Below, piece by piece: positions 56,991-64,000 of a stretch of 64,000 nucleotides of DNA; position 1 is the stretch's first letter; each line of letters begins with the position of its first letter. Below the pieces are notes generated by a model. It searched no databases, had not been told where the DNA came from, and was given only the letters and a program-made list of their open reading frames with translations. This DNA comes from Caulobacteraceae bacterium (GTDB lineage: Bacteria; Pseudomonadota; Alphaproteobacteria; Caulobacterales; Caulobacteraceae), in NCBI GenBank assembly GCA_947441065.1, contig CANESI010000013.1:1-64000 (forward strand), read 5' to 3'. Made by a program: the position numbers and the translations under genes.

Positions 56991-58313
56991 CTACTTCCCC
57001 TTGCGGCTGGCCAGATAGTCCAGGGCTAGCAGCACATGGGTGCGGACGCCAACTTCGAGGACGCTTTCGTCTATGTCGAAATAGGGCGAGTGGTTGGCCG
57101 GGGCGGATTTCGCGTCGATGGAGGGTTTGCGGCCACCGAGCTGATAGAAGACGCCGGGGATCTTGCGGGCATAGAAGGAGAAGTCCTCTGAGCCGGTGAC
57201 CAGGTCGCCTTCGGATTCGACGTTCTTGGCCCCGCCTGCAGCCTTGGTCAGGGTCGGCAACATGGCCTTGGCCAGATCCGGGTCATTATAGGTCACGGGA
57301 TATGACGGGCTGTTCATGGTCAAGGTGGCGGTGGCACCATAGCTCTCGGCCAGGTTCTGGACGGTTCTTTCCATGCGGGCAATGACGTCGGTGCGGCGCT
57401 CGTCGGTGAAGGTGCGCATGGTGCCCGACATCTTCAGCTCTTCGGGGATGATGTTGTTGCGCACGCCGCCGTGGATGGTGGCGACGGTCAGAACGGTCGG
57501 CGACGAGGTGACATTGATCTGGCGGGCGGCGATCTGGTTGAAGGCTGTGACGATCGAGGCGCCGAGCGAGACCACATCAATGCCGTCCCATGGGCGCGCG
57601 CCGTGGGTCTGGCGGCCCTTGAGGGCGATGTCAAAGCGGTCAGAGGCGGCATAAAAGCCCCCGGCCCGATAGTTCAGCTTACCCAAGTCGCCGGGGCCAA
57701 TATGGATGCCGAATATGGCCGATGGGGCAGGATTTTCCAGCGCCCCTTCGATGACCATCTGCTTGGCGCCGCCAACCTCGCCCAGCGGCAGGCCCTCTTC
57801 GGCGGGCTGGAAGATCAGGACCACAGTGCCGGGGATGTTGGCGCGCATGTTGGACAGGACCGTGGCGGCACCGAGCAGCATGGCGACATGGGTGTCGTGA
57901 CCGCAGGCATGCATCACGCCGACCGTCTGGCCATCATAATCAGCCGTGACCTTGGAGGCAAAGGGCAGACCGGTCTTCTCAACAACAGGCAAGGCGTCCA
58001 TATCGGCGCGCAGGGCCACGACGCCGCCGGGCTTACCGCCCTTGAGCACGGCAACGATGCCGGTGGTGGCGACCTTGGTGCGGACCTCAAAGCCCAAGCG
58101 GGTCAGTTCGGCAGCGACGAGGGCAGAGGTGCGGAACTCGCGATTGCCCAGCTCTGGATGTTCGTGAATGTCGCGGCGCCAAGCCACGACCTTGGGCTGG
58201 ACCGCGCGGGCGGCGGCGAAGATGGCGTCCGATGAGGTCGCTGACCCTGCGGCGAGGGCCGAATTGGCGGTGAGGCTGAGCGCGGCAACGGCGGCTGCGG
58301 TAAGGATTCGCAT
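56991..58313 (-). CDS. M20 family amidohydrolase/carboxypeptidase, exported
   Basis: Zinc amidohydrolase of the HipO/AbgB type, cleaving N-acyl amino acids or related amides. A signal peptide (RILTAAAVAALSLTANSALAAG, 1-22) shows it is exported, probably periplasmic. Metal-binding motifs: MHACGHDTHVAML (about 135) and FQPAEEGLPLGEVGGAKQM (about 172), with a dimerisation domain in between. The ATG at 58313 follows AGGGGAAAGATC and removes 19 leader codons from the ORF track. At 440 aa it is typical. Substrate not known. Confidence 0.92.
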   Translation of the reverse strand: MRILTAAAVAALSLTANSALAAGSATSSDAIFAAARAVQPKVVAWRRDIHEHPELGNREFRTSALVAAELTRLGFEVRTKVATTGIVAVLKGGKPGGVVALRADMDALPVVEKTGLPFASKVTADYDGQTVGVMHACGHDTHVAMLLGAATVLSNMRANIPGTVVLIFQPAEEGLPLGEVGGAKQMVIEGALENPAPSAIFGIHIGPGDLGKLNYRAGGFYAASDRFDIALKGRQTHGARPWDGIDVVSLGASIVTAFNQIAARQINVTSSPTVLTVATIHGGVRNNIIPEELKMSGTMRTFTDERRTDVIARMERTVQNLAESYGATATLTMNSPSYPVTYNDPDLAKAMLPTLTKAAGGAKNVESEGDLVTGSEDFSFYARKIPGVFYQLGGRKPSIDAKSAPANHSPYFDIDESVLEVGVRTHVLLALDYLASRKGK

Positions 58314-58433
58314 GATCTTTCCCCTGAAAATCTGATGACGGACGATGGAGCCTTGCGGTTGCAGGGTCAAGGGCTGGCAAGGTTTCCCTTAGGTCAGACT
58401 TTCCCTTCGCTAAAGTCGTCCTAAACTAGGGTC

Positions 58434-59153
58434 ATGACCGAACCGAAACTCGACCCCAATTACGACCCGCGCTCTGACGGGGCCATGCGCACCGAAGACC
58501 AAAAGGTCGTGCGGCCCAAGGATGCGGCCACCCTGATCATCGTGCGGCGCGACGCCGAAAAGCCGCGCCTCTTGATGGGGCGGCGCAACAAGGGCCACAA
58601 CTTCATGCCCGGCAAATGGGTGTTCCCCGGCGGGCGCATCGACCGCAGCGACTTTCGCGCCCCCTATTGCGACGATCTTCGCCCAGAGGTCGCCGCAAGG
58701 GTGGAACAGACCGCCCCGCCTGCCCGCGCCCGCGCCTTGGCGCTTGCGGCTGTGCGCGAGACCTTTGAAGAGGTCGGGCTTCTGCTGGCCAAGCCTGCGC
58801 CCGTGCGGCCCGGCGCCGGTCCTTGGCGCGATTTCATGGCGCTGGGGGCCGAGGCCAATCTGGGGGCCCTGGACTTCATCGCCCGCGCCATCACCCCGCC
58901 CTACCGGCCCAAACGTTTTGATGCCCGCTTTTTCATGGCCGAGGCCGAACATCTGATCAGCCTAGAACGCGCGCCCGACTGCGGCGAGTTGGACGAGATC
59001 GCTTGGGTCGATCTGGACGAGGCCTTGGCGCTGGACCTACCCAACATCACGCGGTTCGTCATGCATGAGTTGGCCTTGCGTCTTGAGGACCCTCACCGCC
59101 CTGCCCCCTTCGTGCGGTTCCTGCGCGGCTCGCGTCAGTTGAGCTATCTATGA
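58434..59153 (+). CDS. NUDIX hydrolase (first of tandem pair)
   Basis: NUDIX-fold pyrophosphohydrolase, 239 aa. The Nudix box is split: VFPGGRIDRSD (about 62) and then, after about 35 extra residues rich in Arg/Ala, AAVRETFEEVGLLL (about 102). This long insert resembles the NUDT7/8/19 group, whose members act on CoA derivatives. It is coupled by a 4-bp overlap to a second, diverged NUDIX gene. The substrate is inferred only by family resemblance. Confidence 0.88.
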   Translation: MTEPKLDPNYDPRSDGAMRTEDQKVVRPKDAATLIIVRRDAEKPRLLMGRRNKGHNFMPGKWVFPGGRIDRSDFRAPYCDDLRPEVAARVEQTAPPARARALALAAVRETFEEVGLLLAKPAPVRPGAGPWRDFMALGAEANLGALDFIARAITPPYRPKRFDARFFMAEAEHLISLERAPDCGELDEIAWVDLDEALALDLPNITRFVMHELALRLEDPHRPAPFVRFLRGSRQLSYL

Positions 59154-59767
59154 GCGGGCCTGCCCAGGTGAAGGCCAAGCCCGCCACGCCGCGTCATGCC
59201 GCCAGTCTGGTGCTGATCCGGCAGGGATCGGACGGGCCAGAGGTGCTGATGGGACGCAGACCGCGCAAGTCTGCCTTTGCGCCGGATGTGTTCGTCTTTC
59301 CGGGCGGCAAGCTGGACGAGGCCGACCGTATGGTGCGCCCCGCTGTGCCCCTGTCAGAGGCCTGTATCCGCCTAACCGCCGCATCCCGGCGCCTCGCCCA
59401 CGCCCTGGCCGCAGCGGCCCTGCGCGAGACCGAGGAAGAGACTGGGCTGATCTTGCCGCTGGCGTCGGGCGCTGGGGCGGACTTTTCGCACCTGACCCTG
59501 ATTGCGCGGGCCATTACCCCGACCGAAAGTCCGATCCGCTTTCACGCCCGCTTCTTTCAGGCCGACGCGGCCCTGACCGAAGGCAAGATGGAGGCCACGC
59601 CCGAACTGGCCGATCTGGCCTATCGCCCGCTGGCCGAGGCGCTGAAACTGCCCATGTTCGATATTACCGAAGCGGTCGTGCGCCACGTTCAGACCCCCAC
59701 GGCGAACGAGCCCGCCTTTCTGTTCACCTATCGCAATGGCGGCGCAAAACGCACAGGACTGCGTTAA
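59150..59767 (+). CDS. NUDIX hydrolase (second of tandem pair)
   Basis: 205-aa NUDIX protein, paralogous to the preceding gene. The box reads VFPGGKLDEADR (about 46) with an insert of about 34 residues before AALRETEEETGLILPL (about 93). Shared features with its neighbour (RHAASLVLIR, LMGRR, ITPTESPIRFHARFF) indicate an old tandem duplication. Start ATG at 59150 lies within the first gene's stop (ATGA). rpmG follows after about 100 bp. Confidence 0.88.
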   Translation: MSGPAQVKAKPATPRHAASLVLIRQGSDGPEVLMGRRPRKSAFAPDVFVFPGGKLDEADRMVRPAVPLSEACIRLTAASRRLAHALAAAALRETEEETGLILPLASGAGADFSHLTLIARAITPTESPIRFHARFFQADAALTEGKMEATPELADLAYRPLAEALKLPMFDITEAVVRHVQTPTANEPAFLFTYRNGGAKRTGLR

Positions 59768-59869
59768 TCTGCTTCATGGCGTTGACATTGGCTGTTCGAA
59801 GGGTATTGTCCGCCCCTCTTGAATTTCCCGGTTCGCAGCGTGTGCGGCGAACCCCCGAAGGATTCGACC

Positions 59870-60037
59870 ATGGCTAAACCGGCTTCAATCAAGATCCGCA
59901 TGAACTCCACTGCGGATACCGGCTTCTTCTACGTGACGAAGAAGAACGCACGCACCAAGACTGAAAAGCTGGTGATGAACAAATATGACCCCGTCGTGCG
60001 TAAGCATGTCGAGTTCAAAGAAGGCAAGATCAAGTAG
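59870..60037 (+). CDS. rpmG: 50S ribosomal protein L33
   Basis: 55-aa ribosomal protein [30 protein letters not shown]... (start only quoted). It lacks the CXXC pairs of the zinc-binding form, so it is the zinc-independent type usual in alphaproteobacteria. The ATG at 59870 with GAAGGA upstream is correct; the 17 extra codons in the ORF track are leader. A good terminator follows 25 bp after the stop. Confidence 0.96.
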   Translation: MAKPASIKIRMNSTADTGFFYVTKKNARTKTEKLVMNKYDPVVRKHVEFKEGKIK

Positions 60038-60062
60038 CATCCTTGCCTCTTAAACGATCATG

Positions 60063-60089
60063 CGCCCGGCCTCACCGCCGGGCGTTTTT
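60063..60089 (+). terminator. Rho-independent terminator after rpmG
   Basis: CGCCCGGC-ctcacc-GCCGGGCG, a perfect 8-bp stem, followed by TTTTT. Confidence 0.9.
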
Positions 60090-60165
60090 GATTCTGGGCC
60101 TTGGGACGCTTCACCCCTTGCCTTTTCGCGCAGACGGGACAGACTGTGAGTCCCTGATTAACAGC

Positions 60166-60182
60166 GAAAGGAGGTGATCCAG
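60166..60182 (+). promoter_or_regulatory. 17-nt extended Shine-Dalgarno sequence
   Basis: GAAAGGAGGTGATCCAG is a perfect complement of the conserved 3' end of bacterial 16S rRNA (CTGGATCACCTCCTTTC) over 17 nt. GGAGG lies 7 nt before a GTG codon, the optimal spacing. Ordinary ribosome sites in this window match 4-6 nt. Confidence 0.8.
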
Positions 60183-60244
60183 TGTCTCAATGTCGAATCA
60201 CGAAGTCTCTGGAGAACTTCGGCGACGGAAACAGTCTCGGCTGA
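60182..60244 (+). CDS. Putative 20-codon small ORF behind the extended SD
   Basis: GTG-started ORF encoding MSQCRITKSLENFGDGNSLG, too short for the ORF track. It is supported only by the extreme Shine-Dalgarno sequence at ideal spacing and by lying inside a unit that ends in a strong terminator. A competing ORF begins at ATG 60190 in another frame (MSNHEVSGELRRRKQSRLTPC, ends 60255), but its spacing from the SD is 15 nt. I do not recognise either peptide. The unit may instead be a non-coding RNA whose SD titrates 30S subunits. Confidence 0.4.
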   Translation: MSQCRITKSLENFGDGNSLG

Positions 60245-60282
60245 CCCCTTGCTGAAGGTCAGCGACTTTGCTGACATTGTTG

Positions 60283-60315
60283 AACGCTGTGGAGGAAGCC
60301 CTCCGCAGCGTTTTT
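60283..60315 (+). terminator. Rho-independent terminator of the small transcription unit
   Basis: AACGCTGTGGAGG-AAGC-CCTCCGCAGCGTT, a 13-bp stem with one G-U pair, running into TTTTT. It ends a + strand transcript, and no other + strand gene lies between it and the rpmG terminator except the small unit. It also abuts the 3' end of the minus-strand acyl-CoA dehydrogenase gene. Confidence 0.9.
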
Positions 60316-60326
60316 CATTTGGGGAA

Positions 60327-61493
60327 CTAAGCCCCCATCAACTCCCGCCCGATCAAAAACCGGCGGATCTCGTTGGTGCCTGCGCCAATGTCATAGAGCT
60401 TGGCGTCGCGCAGCAAGCGCTCTACCGGGAAGTCTTTGGTATAGCCTGCGCCGCCTAGGGCCTGGATGGCTTCTAACGCGGTTTTGACGGCGTTTTCGGA
60501 GGCGAACAGGATCGCGCCTGCCGCGTCAAAGCGGGTGGTCTGGCCCGCGTCGCAGGCCTTGGCGACGGCATAGACATAGGCCCGGGCGGAATTGAGCGCG
60601 ACATACATGTCGGCGATCTTGCCCTGCATCAGTTGGAAACTGCCGATGGGTTTGCCGAACTGCTGGCGGTCGCGCACATAGGGCAGGACCACGTCCAGAC
60701 AGGCCTGCATGATGCCCAGAGGCCCGGCGGCCAGTACGGCGCGCTCATAGTCTAGGCCGCTCATCAGGACCCCTGCACCGCCGCCCACGGGCCCCATGAC
60801 GTTCTCTTCGGGCACCTCGCAGTCCTCGAACACCAGTTCGCAGGTGTCGGACCCGCGCATCCCCATCTTGTTGAGCTTGGGCGAGGTGGAAAAGCCCTTG
60901 AAGCCGCGCTCGATCAGGAAGGCGGTGACGCCTCGGCTGGCGGCGTCAGGGTCGGTCTTAGCATAGACCACCAGCGTGTCGGCGTGGGGGCCGTTGGTGA
61001 TCCAGAACTTGGTCCCATTGAGGACATAGCGGTCACCCCTCTTGTCGGCCCTCAGGCGCATGGAGATCACGTCAGAGCCTGAACCGGCCTCCGACATGGC
61101 CAGAGCCCCGACATGGGCACCGCTGATCAGCTTGGGCAGATAGCGGGCCTTTTGCGCCGGGGTGCCCCAGCGGCGGATCTGATTGACGCAGAGATTGGAG
61201 TGGGCACCGTAGCTCAGCCCGACCGAGGCCGAGGCACGGCTGATCTCTTCCATCGCCACGACATGGTCCAGATAGCCAAGGCCCAGACCGCCATCCTCCT
61301 CGGACACGGTGATGCCATGCAGGCCAAGCTCGCCCATCTGGGGCCAAAGCTCACGCGGGAAACTGTTGCTGGCGTCGATCTCGGCGGCCAGAGGCGCGAT
61401 CTTCTCGGCGGCGAAGCGCGCGGTGACGTCACGGATAGCGTCGGCGGTCTCGCCAAGGCCAAAATCCATCGAGGGTGCAGAGGTTTGGGTCAT
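60327..61493 (-). CDS. Isovaleryl-CoA dehydrogenase
   Basis: FAD enzyme oxidising isovaleryl-CoA in leucine breakdown. Acyl-CoA dehydrogenase layout with [16 protein letters not shown] (about 133), [10 protein letters not shown], and the C-terminal [35 protein letters not shown] (about 350-383; split motif). The catalytic Glu position of isovaleryl-CoA dehydrogenases is visible in [16 protein letters not shown] (about 247), rather than the usual later position, which supports this subfamily. At 388 aa it is normal. The partner leucine-pathway genes are not in the window. Confidence 0.9.
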   Translation of the reverse strand: MTQTSAPSMDFGLGETADAIRDVTARFAAEKIAPLAAEIDASNSFPRELWPQMGELGLHGITVSEEDGGLGLGYLDHVVAMEEISRASASVGLSYGAHSNLCVNQIRRWGTPAQKARYLPKLISGAHVGALAMSEAGSGSDVISMRLRADKRGDRYVLNGTKFWITNGPHADTLVVYAKTDPDAASRGVTAFLIERGFKGFSTSPKLNKMGMRGSDTCELVFEDCEVPEENVMGPVGGGAGVLMSGLDYERAVLAAGPLGIMQACLDVVLPYVRDRQQFGKPIGSFQLMQGKIADMYVALNSARAYVYAVAKACDAGQTTRFDAAGAILFASENAVKTALEAIQALGGAGYTKDFPVERLLRDAKLYDIGAGTNEIRRFLIGRELMGA

Positions 61494-61542
61494 GACCGAT
61501 TTCTAGCATAGGCCTTGCGCAGAAGGCCACCGCCCTGCCCGC

Positions 61543-62541
61543 TCAGACCTTTGGATTTAGCATCCGGAACAACAGGGCTGAAGCCACCGAAAGGGCCAAG
61601 AGGCCGGTAATGCCAATCGCCCAAGCCCTTGCCAGTGTTTGTGGGTTTTGCCGCACGGCCACATCGGTATCCGTAGCCAAGCTGACCGCAAAACCGATAG
61701 CCGCCAGAGCGCCCAGGGCAATCAGACCCAAAATGGCCAAGTGCCCGTAGTCGAGTTTGGGCACCGCGCCCTTGCGCTTGGACCTCGAGGCAGATTTGGA
61801 CGGAGCGGCGCGGCGAGCCACCGAGGGCGTCGCTGGAAAGAGGATCGTTTCATCGAGTGCGGGCTCTGACGGCGAGATCGCGTCGGACAGGGCCTCTGAT
61901 TGAGGCTCAGGCGTCAGCTCGGCAACCAATTGCATCTGCGCGGGCTCCTCGGCCTCCGCGACGGTCGGCGCGACCTCGGCAATCTCCTCGGCTTCGATCA
62001 CGACCTGATCACCTGTGCTGTCATGGGACAGGCACGGTGCGTCCGCATAGGGCACGACCAGACGGCTTGGCACCGGGACCCAACCGCCTTCTGGCTTGAG
62101 GAAAAGCGCCTTCTCCATCGCCCGGCGGCGGATCAGGCCATCGACCTCTTGCGACTGTCCGGCAACCGTGGCGTGACACCACTGCTCCATCGCGGTTGCA
62201 GCTTCGAGCAGGGCACCGGCATTGATCAGACGCAGGACCGCCGAGCCCTTAAAGGCGTCCAATCCGATATTGTAGACAAAGCTCCCCAAGGCATCAATCT
62301 GGTTTGAATTCAACGGTGTATAGACGAGACCTGAAAGGGCTTCTGAAATGACATTCAAATCGAAGCGCAACAGTAGGTCCGCTTGGGCGCGGGTGACTAT
62401 TGAGGTTCTTTTGGTCGAGGCAACATGGCCATAGCCCACGGCCCAGCGCCCATCCCCCAGCGGCGCGGCGCGGGCTTTAAACCCCTCCAGCAGCTTGATC
62501 TGCGCGATAGTCTCGCTGGAGATCTGGTAGGACGAAACCAT
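61543..62541 (-). CDS. GH24 lysozyme-like protein with C-terminal membrane anchor
   Basis: 332-aa protein with an N-terminal phage-type lysozyme domain (about 1-150: IKLLEGFKARAAPLGDGRWAVGYGHVA, then NSNQIDALGSFVYNIG, GSAVLRLINAG). A Pro/Glu/Ala-rich linker (about 165-235) and a basic stretch (SKSASRSKRKGA) precede two TM segments (LAILGLIALGALAAIGFAVS, about 265; AWAIGITGLLALSVASALLF, about 305). The catalytic Glu is kept, but the Thr of the usual WTIGYGH or YTIGYGH is Ala (WAVGYGH). It has no signal peptide. ATG at 62541 is preferred; GTG at 62583 would add 14 residues. Membrane-tethered muralytic role is inferred. Confidence 0.85.
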   Translation of the reverse strand: MVSSYQISSETIAQIKLLEGFKARAAPLGDGRWAVGYGHVASTKRTSIVTRAQADLLLRFDLNVISEALSGLVYTPLNSNQIDALGSFVYNIGLDAFKGSAVLRLINAGALLEAATAMEQWCHATVAGQSQEVDGLIRRRAMEKALFLKPEGGWVPVPSRLVVPYADAPCLSHDSTGDQVVIEAEEIAEVAPTVAEAEEPAQMQLVAELTPEPQSEALSDAISPSEPALDETILFPATPSVARRAAPSKSASRSKRKGAVPKLDYGHLAILGLIALGALAAIGFAVSLATDTDVAVRQNPQTLARAWAIGITGLLALSVASALLFRMLNPKV

Positions 62542-62609
62542 AGAAACCGATGACCCAATATGAAACAGGCCCTGCTGGGCCACTCAAGAAGCAGCAAGTG
62601 CCATGCCGA

Positions 62610-64000
62610 CTAAAGCAGGATGAGAACGGCGAGCCCTAAGAAGCTGAAAAATCCGACCACATCGGTGACCGTCGTCACAAAGACGGTGGATGACACCGCA
62701 GGGTCATAGCCTAGGCGCTCGAGGGTCAGGGGCACCAGAATCCCCGCCAAGGACGCGGCGAGAAGATTGATAACCATGGCCATCCCGATGACCAGACCCA
62801 AGAGCGGATCATGGAACCAGAAGGTCACGACCGCTCCAACGCACAGGGCAAAGGCTCCCCCATTGAGCAAACCCACGGCAATTTCGCGCCAAATGGTCCG
62901 CAACATATTGACCGACGACAGTTCCCTGGTCGCGAGCGCACGCACAGCCACCGTCAGGGTCTGGGTTCCGGCATTGCCCCCCATCGAGGCGACAATGGGC
63001 ATCAGGACGGCCAAGGCCACCAGTTGCGAAATGGCGCCGCTAAATGCGGAAATGACGCTGGAGGCGAGAACCGCCGTCCCCAGATTGATCAAGAGCCACC
63101 AGAACCGCGATTTGGTGACATCCAGAACCGTCGCGTCACGGCCCGTCTCGGTCACACCGGCAAGGGCCAGAAGGTCTTCCTGGCTCTCTTCCTGAATAAC
63201 GCCAACAATGTCATCGACGGTGATCTGACCGACAAGGCGCCCGCCCGGATCGGTCACGGGGGCCGAGATCAGGTGGTACTTGTCGAAAATATAGGCCACC
63301 TCTTCCTGGTCCATCTCGACGGTGATTTCGGTCACCGGCTCCATGATCAGTTCCAGCGGCGTATCGCGGTTGGATTTGAGCAGAACACTCACCGGCACCG
63401 CGCCCAGAGGCGCGTAGGACGGGTCCACGACATAGATGTCAAAGAACAGATCCGGCAAATCATCGGCAGATCTGCGAATATGGTCAATGGTTTGGCCGAC
63501 GGTCCAGAACTGCGGCGCGGCCATGACCTCGCGCTGCATCAGTCGCCCAGCGCTCTCCTCCCCATAGGCCAGCGAGGTCTGGATACTGGTTCGGTCGGCC
63601 TCGGACATGGCCGCGAGCACTTCGTCGCGCTTATCGTCTTCGAGGTCTTCTACGAGGTCGGCGGCGTCGTCGGAGTCCAGTTCCTCCAAGGCGCGCACCA
63701 GGGCGGCCGGGGCAACCTTCTCCAGCACATCCTCACGGATATGATAGTCGAGCTCAGAGAGGATCTCGGCCAAGGCCTCGGGCGCAATGAAGGCCAAGAG
63801 CTCATAGCGATATTCGGCGGACAAGAAGCCCATCAGGTCGGCAACGTCGGCAGGACGCAGGGCATCGATCAGTTCGCGCAGCCTTACCGCGTCCCCGCGA
63901 TCGGCCGCTTCAACCACCATGTCGATATAGGCTGGGTTTAGGGCATAGTCGTCGCCCAAGGCCAGATCTTCGAGATCCTCAGCCCGATTGTGCCCTTGAC
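62610..64000 (-). CDS. mgtE: Magnesium transporter MgtE, 5' end outside window
   Basis: Mg2+ channel. The frame is open past the ORF-track TTG at 63959 to the window edge (QGHNRAEDLEDLA... upstream), so the gene starts beyond position 64000. Seen in order: the N domain of acidic helical repeats (LIDALRPADVADLMGFL, LEELDSDDAADLVEDLEDDKRDEVL), a CBS pair (about from LMQREVMAAPQFWTV to DDIVGVIQEES), the plug helix, and five TM segments (about 290-450). The pore region includes MPIVASMGGNAGTQTLTVAVRALA. No riboswitch can be judged, as its leader is outside. Confidence 0.95.
   Translation of the reverse strand, partial: QGHNRAEDLEDLALGDDYALNPAYIDMVVEAADRGDAVRLRELIDALRPADVADLMGFLSAEYRYELLAFIAPEALAEILSELDYHIREDVLEKVAPAALVRALEELDSDDAADLVEDLEDDKRDEVLAAMSEADRTSIQTSLAYGEESAGRLMQREVMAAPQFWTVGQTIDHIRRSADDLPDLFFDIYVVDPSYAPLGAVPVSVLLKSNRDTPLELIMEPVTEITVEMDQEEVAYIFDKYHLISAPVTDPGGRLVGQITVDDIVGVIQEESQEDLLALAGVTETGRDATVLDVTKSRFWWLLINLGTAVLASSVISAFSGAISQLVALAVLMPIVASMGGNAGTQTLTVAVRALATRELSSVNMLRTIWREIAVGLLNGGAFALCVGAVVTFWFHDPLLGLVIGMAMVINLLAASLAGILVPLTLERLGYDPAVSSTVFVTTVTDVVGFFSFLGLAVLILL

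Noticed and set aside
60166-60182. Possible fragment of a 16S rRNA gene on the minus strand
   Set aside because: The identity to the 16S 3' end stops at 17 nt; the sequence on both sides is unrelated to 16S. A Shine-Dalgarno function at the right distance from GTG explains it better.

Overview
The window is from an alphaproteobacterial chromosome, most likely of the order Caulobacterales. The clues are moderately high GC, hdaA directly upstream of ppk and ppx, an RNase E ending in the GWW tail known from Caulobacter, the spoT-pyrE-pdxJ-acpS-lepB-rnc-era-recO block typical of alphaproteobacteria, an NDUFA12 complex I subunit, and one bifunctional RSH protein. No species is claimed. The window is core genome: about 57 protein genes are densely packed, often with 4-base stop/start overlaps. 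No tRNA, rRNA, IS element, prophage or CRISPR array was seen. Both ends cut a gene: rne at the left, mgtE at the right.

Layout. 0-9.6 kb: RNase E, a periplasmic M48 protease with TPRs, a DsbA-like lipoprotein, thiSG, aroQ, accBC, aat, a DUF2155 protein and NDUFA12. 9.6-15.4 kb: a degenerate class II ribonucleotide reductase paralogue behind two NrdR-like boxes, a secreted pentapeptide-repeat protein, and aspS. 15.6-24.2 kb: hdaA, ppk, ppx (replication control and polyphosphate), rnd, purMN and ndk. 24.3-34.7 kb: an ABC-F ATPase, then the long minus-strand run recO, DUF3297, era, rnc, lepB, acpS, pdxJ, pyrE, spoT, rpoZ. 34.7-45.1 kb: folK, a NYN-domain protein with a family 5 uracil-DNA glycosylase, smpB, dapA, a lytic transglycosylase, a PLP dehydratase, a TetR regulator divergent from a processive glycosyltransferase, and two RNA-methyltransferase-like genes. 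45.7-56.7 kb: hrpB, an amino-acid permease, an MBL hydrolase, a MacA/MacB-type export system and rnr. 57-64 kb: an M20 hydrolase, tandem NUDIX genes, rpmG, a tiny transcription unit with an extreme Shine-Dalgarno sequence, isovaleryl-CoA dehydrogenase, a membrane-anchored GH24 lysozyme and mgtE.

Shared themes are RNA processing and decay (rne, rnc, rnd, rnr, smpB, hrpB), stringent and phosphate signalling (spoT, ppk, ppx) and nucleotide supply (purMN, ndk, pyrE). Five intergenic gaps of 300-550 bp hold no gene. They are mosaics of short GC-rich palindromic repeats, and one contains a threefold array with a period of about 195 bp.

The best leads for something undescribed are two. First, the NrdJ-like protein has lost the catalytic Asn/Cys/Glu of class II RNRs yet sits behind two NrdR-like boxes exactly 32 bp apart. 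Second, after rpmG there is a roughly 150-bp unit with a 17-nt perfect complement to the 16S rRNA 3' end, a 20-codon ORF, switchable hairpins and a strong terminator.
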